A stretch of DNA of 19,065 nucleotides from the NCBI GenBank assembly GCA_016715195.1, contig JADKBB010000049.1:1-19065 (forward strand), given 5' to 3'. Both the position numbers and the translations under genes were made by a program. Positions 1 through 6,901 of the stretch are shown here, piece after piece (the first letter of the stretch is position 1; the number at the start of each line of letters is the position of its first letter). Below the pieces are notes generated by a model. The model was not told where the DNA came from. It worked only from the letters and a program-made list of their open reading frames with translations, and made no database searches. Origin of the DNA: Candidatus Villigracilis proximus (GTDB taxonomy: Bacteria; Chloroflexota; Anaerolineae; Anaerolineales; Villigracilaceae).

Positions 1-1
1 T

Positions 2-1393
2 CAAAATCATGCACTGGCCGAAATGGTCGGGGTGAATGTCAACTCAACGATCAATCGTGCCTTCGCTGTGGGCGGAGCGTTGGCCGGCGCTGCTGCTTTT
101 ATCTTTGCCTTGTATTACAGCCGTCCGTTTGGTGCGCATGGTGCGCAAAGTGGATTGCTCGCCTTCACTGCTGCGCTGCTGGGCGGCATCGGGAATCCGC
201 TTCGGGGCGTTGTTGAGCAGTCTCTTCATCGGTGTTTTTTCTTCGCTGAGTGATTATTATTTTTCAGCGCAATGGACGAACGCAATTCTGTTGATTATCT
301 TAATTACATTAATTACGTGGCGAAAGTCCACCGGCGCGGATGCGGAAACTGTTCAGGTGCGTGATTCTGTTATTTTGTCTGCGGCAGGCAGAGGGTTAAG
401 AGAGAAGCGCTGGGTGATTCTGCTTCTCGTGTCGCTCACACTGGTTCCCATCCTCATGCAAGTTTTCGGGCTTGGCGGTCAGATCATTTTGCGTTCGATG
501 GCAATTTTTATTTTGCTCCGTTTAAGTTAACTCTGGCTTGGGAATATCGCGCTTGGAGATTTACTGGTCTGCTTGATCTGGGCTTTGCGCGGATGGTTGA
601 GGTTAGTATATGCATGTTTACGCGCTTGTGCTTCGTTCAAGCGGAAATTTTCCCTTGCACGCTTGTTCTGGAATTTTTATCGCCGGTTTTGTTGGGTGTT
701 ATTAAAGGTTTGCTTTCACACAGAGTCCGCAATGATTTTCTTGCAGTTGCCACACTCGCCCTTGGACTTCTCACCCGACAATTGATCGTGAACTTTGACT
801 TTACCGGCGGCGTGAATGGATTCAGCGGATTGACAGCGCTTCGCTTCCCAATCTCATACCTGCTCATGCCTACGATGAATTATTTTCTTGTCTTTGGGTT
901 TGTTCTGCTCGCCGCGTGGTTGAGCATGAGACTCACATCCTCGCGGACGGGTCGTGTCTGGGGTTTATAAATAGAATGTGCTTGGCCGCCAAGAACTCGC
1001 CGCGGCCGCGGGACGTGCCGCGTACGCATGATGGCTTTTGTGTTTAGCTCGGCGATTGCCGGGCTGGCTTGGCGGTTTTGTATGCAGGCACCTTCCGCTT
1101 ATGTTGATCCGGAATTATTCGCGTTTCATATTTCAACCTGACACTTAACGATGGTGATCCTTGGCGGGGCGGGAAGTGTGCCGGGCGTGATGTTGGGTGC
1201 GGTGTTGATCATTGGCTATGATAAAGTGATCTTGCCGCAATTGGCGATTCTGCTTGCAGCACTTTGGCCGAATATCTCGGTAGGCCCTGTGCCGAACCTG
1301 CGCGGCGCATCCTTCCTGACGTTCGGGCTGGCTTTATATCTCACTGTGTTATGGCGTGCGCGCCGAAAATCCTTGACATTCAAAGGTGAGTAA
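2..1393 (+). pseudogene. Branched-chain amino acid ABC permease, LivH/LivM type, multiply frameshifted, 5' end outside window
   Basis: Membrane permease of the LivH/LivM (HAAT) class, which carries branched-chain amino acids or related substrates across the inner membrane. From base 2 in frame 2 it reads ALAEMVGVNVNSTINRAF, then a Gly/Ala-rich helix and LLGGIGNP, all LivH-like. An extra base near 199 moves the reading to frame 3 (GALLSSLFIGVFSSLSDYYF). A second, LivM-like half follows: RVRNDFLAVATLALGLL and FDFTGGVNGFSGL near 724-837, then MVILGGAGSVPGVMLGA from 1151. Between about 520 and 1150 the protein signal jumps frames repeatedly, giving at least six indels in 1.4 kb. LivH and LivM halves look joined, either as a fusion or as adjacent genes whose junction is lost. 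No LivG/LivF ATPase is visible downstream. It is either a decayed gene or very poor consensus sequence. Confidence 0.8.
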
Positions 1394-1444
1394 AATAAAA
1401 TTGCCTTACTAAATTATTCCACTACAAAAGGAGGTACGAAAAAG

Positions 1445-1551
1445 ATGAAAGTCAGCACATTATCCACTCAATCTGTTTTTTGCGCGCCTCCTGCCGGTGA
1501 TTTGTAGCGATAGCCTTTTCTGGTTGTCTGTATTTTATAACCAATCATTGA
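1445..1551 (+). pseudogene. Truncated lipoprotein signal peptide, possible remnant of the Liv substrate-binding protein
   Basis: A strong ribosome binding site, AAAGGAGG at 1427-1434, precedes ATG 1445, which opens MKVSTLSTQSVF and then hits TAG after 20 codons. With an indel in the stretch up to about 1510, another frame continues to VAIAFSGCL, whose Cys codon is 1525-1527. That matches a lipobox ending a lipoprotein signal peptide. The frame ends at TGA 1549-1551 and no mature domain follows. Position just after the LivH/LivM permease suggests the periplasmic binding protein of the same transporter, cut off right after its signal sequence. This is an inference: too little protein remains to assign the family by itself. 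Confidence 0.4.
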
Positions 1552-1552
1552 A

Positions 1553-1587
1553 CCGCAGGAGCGTCTCGCCCTGTGGTTTTTATTTTT
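1553..1587 (+). terminator. Terminator-like hairpin with T-rich tail
   Basis: The arms CCGCAGG (1553-1559) and CCCTGTGG (1569-1576) pair over 7 bp, with one G-T pair, around a 10-base loop. A T-rich run GGTTTTTATTTTT follows. It lies just after the lipoprotein remnant, so it may end the Liv transcription unit. It could equally be the first of two related palindromic elements; see the 1589-1612 entry. Confidence 0.45.
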
Positions 1588-1588
1588 A

Positions 1589-1612
1589 ATCGCAGGGCGT
1601 AATCCCTGCGAT
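1589..1612. repeat. Perfect 9-bp palindromic element, REP-like
   Basis: ATCGCAGGG (1589-1597), a 6-base spacer, and the exact reverse complement CCCTGCGAT (1604-1612). It shares a CGCAGG...GCCCTG-like core with the hairpin at 1553-1576. Two related palindromes in tandem in a non-coding gap resemble repetitive extragenic palindromic elements. No other copy is evident elsewhere in the window, so repetition in the genome is untested. Confidence 0.5.
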
Positions 1613-1673
1613 CTTGTTCTAATGCGGGGAAGGTCATTTTGAGATTTTTATACCAAAAAGGTTTTCTAACATC

Positions 1674-2685
1674 ATGAGTAAGAATAAACTTCTTGAGTTC
1701 TTTGAAGAACTCGACGAATCCAATGCTGAGACAGATTCCTCTGAAGAACAATTTTTCCAGAAGCGCGAATCAAAAAAACGCCAGATGGAAGCCCGCCTGT
1801 TCACCCGCGCACAGGAGATCTCGCGCGAGTTCAGGTTCACTTATAAAGCTGCCCGCTTTGAAGAGGTCTGGCTGCTGGATTCCCTTTTTGAAATTGCAGA
1901 TCATAAATGGATATCAGATGTATTACGCAAAGTTAAAGGCGGCAAGGAGGCTTCGGTGTACCTGTGCAAATCAGGTGAAGGTGTAGAGGCACCTTATGTG
2001 GCCGCGAAGATCTATCGTCCGCGTATGCTGCGAAATCTAAAGAACGACCAGCAATATCGCACAGGCCGCGCTGACCTGGACGAGAGCGGCAATGTCATTG
2101 TGGACGACGGCACACTTCACGCTATGCAGAAACGTACCGCGTTTGGTGAAGAAGTACGCCATCAATCATGGATCGCGTACGAATTCAAAACGCTGGAAAA
2201 TCTCCATAATGCCGGAGCAGATGTCCCGAAGCCGTACGCGATGGAGAAGAATGCCATCCTGATGGGCTATGTTGGTGACTTGTCCAATGCCGCGTCTGTG
2301 CTCAATTCCGTCTCGCTTGACTCGAGTGAAGCACAACGCTTGTATGAGAGAGTAATTCACAACATTGACCTTATGCTTACGCACAAGATCATTCATGGCG
2401 ATTTATCTGCATACAATATTCTGTACTGGAATGGAGAGATTACCCTGATCGATTTTCCACAGGTGGTATTTCCAGAGTCAAATCCCGTTTTCGTGGAATA
2501 TCTTCTCGCGTGATCTGACTCGTGTCTGTCAATATTTTTCCTCGCAGGGAGTTCGTTGTGATGCGCGCAAACTCGCACTAGACTTATGGACCTCGCATGG
2601 GCATAAGACCGCAAAAGAAGCTGATCCGAAATATCTTGATCCTGAAAATTCAGACGATATGAAATTCTGGAAAAAGCAAAAATAA
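1674..2685 (+). CDS. RIO-type serine/threonine kinase, one frameshift near the 3' end
   Basis: Atypical protein kinase/ATPase of the RIO superfamily, cytoplasmic. Eukaryotic and archaeal members act in small-subunit ribosome maturation; the bacterial role and target are not established. Visible: acidic, charged N-terminus (residues 1-60), glycine-poor ATP loop VKGGKEASVYL (88-97), ATP-binding Lys112 in AAKIYRP, catalytic-loop Asp243 in HGDLSAYNIL, and metal-binding Asp260 in LIDFPQVV. The first frame stops at 2511-2513, but frame 1 continues NIFSRDLTRVCQYF to TAA 2683-2685. Removing one T from the run 2488-2491 joins them as NPVSWNIFSRDL, giving 336 aa. ATG 1674 is preceded by AAAAAGG at 1655-1661, a rather long spacing. 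The gene stands alone and ends inside its terminator. Without the frameshift repair the protein loses its last ~60 residues but keeps all catalytic residues. Confidence 0.85.
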
Positions 2686-2726
2686 AACACATCCCCTGGC
2701 CATCTCTAGTCAGGGGATGTGTTTTT
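2684..2726 (+). terminator. Strong intrinsic terminator of the RIO kinase gene
   Basis: CACATCCCCTG (2688-2698) pairs perfectly with CAGGGGATGTG (2711-2721) across a 12-base loop. The 11-bp stem can extend by AAAA/TTTT and is followed by TTTTT (2722-2726). The 5' side overlaps the frame-1 TAA at 2683-2685, which independently supports that stop as the true end of the kinase gene. Confidence 0.9.
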
Positions 2727-2756
2727 CCTGTACAATTGATTTGAGGAGATACTTTT

Positions 2757-4171
2757 ATGAATAATGTCCGCCCGCGATTAACGATGATGAGTGAAGAACA
2801 AATTCAGGAAGCACACAGGAATGTGCTGAAAGTATTAAGTGAGACCGGCGTGCGTGTGGATTCGCCTGCTATTCTGCAAATGCTTGAGTTTAAACTGGGA
2901 CTGAAATCTCAGGATCGTATTATCAAATTCCCGCCTGAGATCGTGGAAGACGCGATCAAGTCCGCACCGAAGACGATTGATGTCTACGACCGTCGCGGCG
3001 AAAACAAACTTAATCTGGGCGAAGACCGTCTGCGCTTTGGGGTGGGGGTGACGGCGCTGTTCTATCAAAATCCTGTCGATGAGACTCTTGATATTTTCAA
3101 ACGTGAAAACTTTCGTGACTTAGTGAGACTCGGCTCAAGCTTGAAACATTACGACGTGATTTCTACCGTCGGTATTATTCGTGATGTCCCTGAAGAGTTG
3201 ACCGACCTCTACGGCTCGCTCGAACATATTTCGAATACAACCAAGCCTTTGGTTTTGCTGGTCTCTGACGAAAATAAATTCCCTGATGTGCTGCAAATGT
3301 TTGAAATGCTGCACGGCGATCTCGGAAGTAAGCCGTTCATCATTCCATACTTCAACCCTGTCAGTCCGCTGGTAATGAATGCCGGCACCGTGGACAAAAT
3401 GAAAGTCTCCATCGAGCACGGACTGCCGATCATCTTCTCAAATTACAGCATGGCGGGTGCGTCCACTCCGCTCACACCGGCCGGCACACTCACATTGCTC
3501 ATGGCAGAATTCCTCGCAGGTCTGGTCATCAGCCAGACCATCAAGAAAGGCGCGCCGATTTTGCTTGGCATGTTGCCCGTTTACTTTGACATGCGCACCA
3601 TGCTCAACTTCTACGACCCGCAAAGCATCCTCATCAGCGTTGCCTGTTCCGAGATGATGAAATATTACGGCATTCCGCATTGCTCCACATCAGGCAGCGG
3701 CACCGGCTGGGGCATGGATTTGATCTCCGCAGACACCTACTGGATGAATACCCTCGCGCTTCTTCTCTCACACGGACACCTGGCTCCGTTCATTGGAGAT
3801 TCCCTTGGCTCGAAGTCCATCTCGCCAACGACCTTTGTCCACACCCACGAGATCATCGACCAGGCACTGAGACTCCACAACGGCTTTCAACTGGATGATG
3901 TCAACTCGGCTGTGGATGAAATTTCAAAGTAGGCCCGGGTAAAAATTTCTTAAGTCAACCATCCACGATGCGGAATTATAAAAATGGATATTACATCAGC
4001 AATGTCTATCCACACTACAGCATGGAGAAATGGCAGGAGATCGGCTCTCCAACCGCACGTCAGGTATTGCGCGAAAAGACTCAAGATTTGATGGCATCCG
4101 CTCCCATGCCTGATGACCATGATGAGTTTATTGGAAAGGGCGAAGAATTTATCAAAAAGTATGTAAATTGA
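2757..4171 (+). CDS. MttB-family (non-pyrrolysine) corrinoid methyltransferase, one frameshift
   Basis: Member of the trimethylamine methyltransferase MttB superfamily. Such proteins move a methyl group from a quaternary or tertiary amine to a cobalamin-binding partner protein; characterised non-Pyl members act on glycine betaine, proline betaine or carnitine. Substrate here is unknown. The start is well set: GAGGAG at 2743-2748, 8 bases before ATG 2757. Frame 0 runs 391 residues, including GSGTGWGMD and FIGDSLGSK, to TAG 3930-3932. Adding one A to the run 3926-3928 continues as SKVGPGKNFLSQPSTMRNYK and on to TGA 4169-4171, for 471 aa, the family's usual length. The TAG is not a pyrrolysine codon: its own frame ends six codons later and the family sequence resumes in another frame. 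No corrinoid protein or MtbA-like partner lies in the window, so the partner must be encoded elsewhere. Confidence 0.88.
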
Positions 4172-4175
4172 TGCA

Positions 4176-4184
4176 TGTTATAAT
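4176..4184 (+). promoter_or_regulatory. Extended -10 promoter for the NBR1-Ig lipoprotein gene
   Basis: TGTTATAAT is a perfect TATAAT (4179-4184) with the TG of an extended -10 one base upstream. No TTGACA-like -35 is seen at 17 bases, as expected for extended -10 promoters. Transcription would start near 4191, giving a leader of about 27 bases to the GTG start at 4218. Confidence 0.6.
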
Positions 4185-4217
4185 TTTGTATCGTTTGTAA
4201 TGAAAAGAGGACAATCA

Positions 4218-4975
4218 GTGAGTGGACAACGTGTTCGTCGGATAAGTGTTTGGTTGATTACAGCCTTGTTTGTATTGGGTTGTATTTCGCCATTCTTGGC
4301 GTCTACTCCCACGCAACAAGCTGAGTCTCCTCAAGATACTTTGGGGACGGTTATTGCACAGACGGCAAATGCTGCACAAACGCAGACTGCCACAAATCTG
4401 CCTACGTCAACCAATACAGGACTTCCGACACAAATCCTTTTTCCAACGTTGACCCTCGCTCCCACACAAACCCCGCTTATATTGGTTTCTGTAACGCCGA
4501 CAGCCACCCCCGGTTTTTTAATTGTAGGCACCGACGGCACACTCGTTTCTGTTACTCCCGCCGCAGTTTTATCGACTGCTTCCACTCCGGGAAAGCCAAC
4601 AGCCACCGGGGAAGTTGCAGGCGGCGCTGTGATTAAGACTCCCAGAGAATGGGAATGCAAAATAGTAGAGAAAAGCCCTGTGAAGGGTACTGTGCTGCAA
4701 CCGGGGCTGGATTTTTACGCGTTTTGGACAGTATTGAATACGGGTACAAAAACATGGCCTAGTTACGGTGTTGACGTGATTTACTTAAGCGGGCTTCGCG
4801 GTGAAAGCAGGCGAATACAGGATATATCTGCAACAATTCCTCCGGGAAATACGATCACACTCAGAGTGCCGCTTACTGCGCCTAAAAATGAAGGCTTTTA
4901 TAATGTGATCTGGACCTTGAAAGTTGGAAAAACTGATTTTGTGCGTTGAAGATCACTTTTGAGGTCAAGAAATAA
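4218..4975 (+). CDS. Lipoprotein with Pro/Thr-rich linker and NBR1-type Ig-like domain, one frameshift
   Basis: Predicted cell-surface lipoprotein; function unknown, probably binding or adhesion through its C-terminal beta-sandwich. Start: an in-frame ATG at 4200 has no ribosome binding site, while GTG 4218 lies 7 bases after AAGAGG (4205-4210), so 4218 is preferred. From there: basic residues RVRR, a hydrophobic helix, lipobox VLGC with Cys22, then about 110 residues rich in T, P, A and Q, then the Ig-like domain with FWTVLNTGTKTWPSYGV and the late strand NEGFYNVIWTLKVG. The first frame stops at 4947-4949. Adding one T to the run 4937-4940 gives KTDFCALKITFEVKK and TAA 4973-4975; an FC-plus-strand ending is what I know as typical of this domain. 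Repaired length is 252 aa. This architecture is common in Anaerolineae and supports the taxonomic guess. Confidence 0.8.
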
Positions 4976-4994
4976 TTTTTTATCAGCAGACAGG

Positions 4995-5577
4995 ATGGCA
5001 CATATTATGGATCTTCTTAAAGTTTGGTCTCCCATTCTGGTTCCGTTGCTTGGCTTACTTGCAGGGACAGGCTGGCTGCAATATTATTTAAAATCCCGCA
5101 GTGAGAAGCAGGGCAAATATCAGGCATATCTTGAAGGTTTTTAATTCGCTTGAAGGTATTCTGAAAATAACATCTTCCAATTTTTTGAAATTGCAAGACG
5201 ACCGTGAACTCACAAATTTGGAATATCACCCTGGCCGTTTACAGCATTTTTTTACATCACTAGCTGACGATGATCCGCGTAAGCTGCTGTGGAAATCACG
5301 TATTGAATGGATGCAGAAGGAAAATAAGAATGCGGTCGATCTGATCGATAGTTATTACGGGAAGATCAGGCTCCGTGAATTTATGGATGCCTGTGATGAA
5401 TTTAAATTACACGCGAAAGAATGGGAACTTATGTGGAGTGTGTTGTACGGATCAGGCGCTGTGCCCGATTCTTTAAATGTGTCCGGTGCGCTTCTTGCTC
5501 CAAAATTCCCAGATGGCCTGGAGAAAGCGTTGCAAACTGAGATTGCAATCACTAGAAAACTTGCAGGGCGTATGTAA
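4995..5577 (+). CDS. Small membrane-anchored protein of unknown function, one frameshift
   Basis: I do not recognise the family. One N-terminal membrane helix (WSPILVPLLGLLAG and on to WLQYYL) is followed by a basic patch KSRSEKQGK and about 150 hydrophilic, mostly helical residues rich in charged and aromatic side chains (LWKSRIEWMQKENK, LREFMDACDEFKLHAKEW). This suggests an anchored cytoplasmic domain. The first frame stops at 5142-5144. Removing one T from TTTTT (5138-5142) joins it as YLEGFNSLEGILKITSSNF and continues to TAA 5575-5577, about 190 aa. ATG 4995 and ATG 5007 are both possible; AGGATGG at 4992-4998 could serve as ribosome binding site for 5007. It follows the lipoprotein by about 20 bases and is probably co-transcribed with it. 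Confidence 0.65.
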
Positions 5578-5599
5578 TCCTGATTTTTTTGAATATAAA

Positions 5600-5645
5600 C
5601 AAACAAAATGACGTCCAATACAAATTTTGGACGTCATTTTGTTTG
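5600..5645. terminator. Bidirectional terminator, 19-bp perfect stem
   Basis: Bases 5600-5618 pair without mismatch with 5627-5645 around an 8-base loop. The core GACGTCC/GGACGTC is flanked by A-rich and T-rich arms (CAAACAAAAT/ATTTTGTTTG), so a T-rich 3' arm is present on either strand. It sits between the convergent membrane-protein gene (ends 5577) and the creatininase-family gene (ends 5680). Confidence 0.9.
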
Positions 5646-5679
5646 CTGAAAAAAAGCCGTATTTGGTAAGTGATTCTAT

Positions 5680-6882
5680 CTATTTGTTTTTCTTGAATTT
5701 TCCCCACAAGCCATAGCCTTCATTTCTTCTTTTTTCGCGCCGCTCGTGCTGTTCGTGGATTTCCTCCACGTGAGCGGCTTTTTCTGCGATGGCAGCTTCC
5801 AGCCACAGGCGTCCTTTTTCTGCGGTGCCGTGACTGCCTGCGCCGTAAGCGCCGGTTTTTGTATCATCGTCCCACGGTGGATTAGCGATCAGTGAGCCGC
5901 CTTCGATCCAATCCATATAATAATCAGGCGTGGATACAAAATCTATTTCATCCACCACGCGTTCCATCTGGCATAGATCGGGGCGCAGATGCAGCAGATA
6001 CGAAGTCTCGAGTTCGCAGGCGTGCCCCATGCCCCCGATCTGTGAGGTGCGATATTTATCCAAGGCTGCGGAGCCGATCTTCCCTGAAGTATGCAGCCAG
6101 GCGGTTGCACAATATATCCGGCGGTGACGTTCACCCGCATACTTCACAATATTTACAAGGAACGAACTATTGCCGCCGTGTCCGCTCATGAGATAGAAGC
6201 GGTCAAAGCCACGGGCGGCGAGAGTATCAATTACAGCCACCCAAAAATCCTCAAAGGCGCGTCCGCCGGCATTCATGGTTGCGGCAAAAGATGAGCGATG
6301 TGTGCTGACTCCATAAGGCATGACCGGCATCGCCCAACTGCGTGTAGGCACTAGGCTTGCCGTGCCCTGTGCAATTGAATCAATAATAATAGTATCAACG
6401 GAAAGGGGGAGGTGATAGCCATGTTGTTCTGTGTGACCGATCGGAATCAGAATTACTTTTCCGCGCTCACTATCTGGTGGAAGGAATGTTCGCGGCGCGT
6501 ATGTTGACTCATGCGGTTGCGCAAGGATAAATGATGCAGGATACAACACGAACATGGATTGCGGGTCGAGGCCTTGCGGAGTTAAGCAATAGACCCGCGT
6601 GAAGCCGTCATCTCTTAAGCTGTTGAGCAAGTTGACTATGTATTGAAAAAAGATCGGCTCCGGCAGTTCCAGTCCGCTGCCGCGCCAGCCGAACGGGAAG
6701 GCTGGCAGGAGTCCGATACGGGGCGGATTTGCCAATTGGTCAGCGAGCAGGCTGAGGTTATATCCTGATCCGAGCGGAAGCACGAGCGGTGTATCTCGCG
6801 GCAGATCGGCAACGGCGTCCCAGGTCATCTCGTCATAATTGAAGAATACATTATTTCGTGTAGCCAATGTATTGCTATTCAT
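5680..6882 (-). CDS. Creatininase-family metallo-amidohydrolase with an extra degenerate N-terminal copy
   Basis: Cytoplasmic metal-dependent hydrolase of the creatininase/MftE superfamily, which cleaves cyclic or linear amide bonds (creatinine, formamides, mycofactocin precursor peptide). Substrate unknown. The active domain spans about residues 140-375: IPIGHTEQHGYHLPLSVDT with Glu152, His154 and Asp163, then SGHGGN with His235, then HACELETS with Glu290, which fit the expected metal ligands. Family members are about 250 aa; this one is 400. The first ~120 residues look like a second, worn copy: VLPLGSGYNLS stands where PIGHTEQHG should, and DDGFTRVYCLTPQG parallels ARGFDRFYLMSGHGG, with metal ligands gone. 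The tail (375-400) is very basic. ATG 6880-6882 has only an A-rich leader. It lies 19 bases after the S9 peptidase stop and is probably its operon partner. Confidence 0.87.
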   Translation of the reverse strand: MNSNTLATRNNVFFNYDEMTWDAVADLPRDTPLVLPLGSGYNLSLLADQLANPPRIGLLPAFPFGWRGSGLELPEPIFFQYIVNLLNSLRDDGFTRVYCLTPQGLDPQSMFVLYPASFILAQPHESTYAPRTFLPPDSERGKVILIPIGHTEQHGYHLPLSVDTIIIDSIAQGTASLVPTRSWAMPVMPYGVSTHRSSFAATMNAGGRAFEDFWVAVIDTLAARGFDRFYLMSGHGGNSSFLVNIVKYAGERHRRIYCATAWLHTSGKIGSAALDKYRTSQIGGMGHACELETSYLLHLRPDLCQMERVVDEIDFVSTPDYYMDWIEGGSLIANPPWDDDTKTGAYGAGSHGTAEKGRLWLEAAIAEKAAHVEEIHEQHERREKRRNEGYGLWGKFKKNK

Positions 6883-6901
6883 TTTATTTTTTCTTTTTTA
6901 T

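Noticed and set aside
3930..3932. TAG in the MttB-family gene as a pyrrolysine codon
   Set aside because: It lies at codon 392, and its own frame reads only six more codons to TAA. The homologous C-terminus continues in a different frame after a one-base homopolymer correction.
4959..5144. TTG-initiated start for the small membrane protein
   Set aside because: Repairing the lipoprotein frameshift extends that gene to 4975, which covers this start; ATG 4995 or 5007 fits better.
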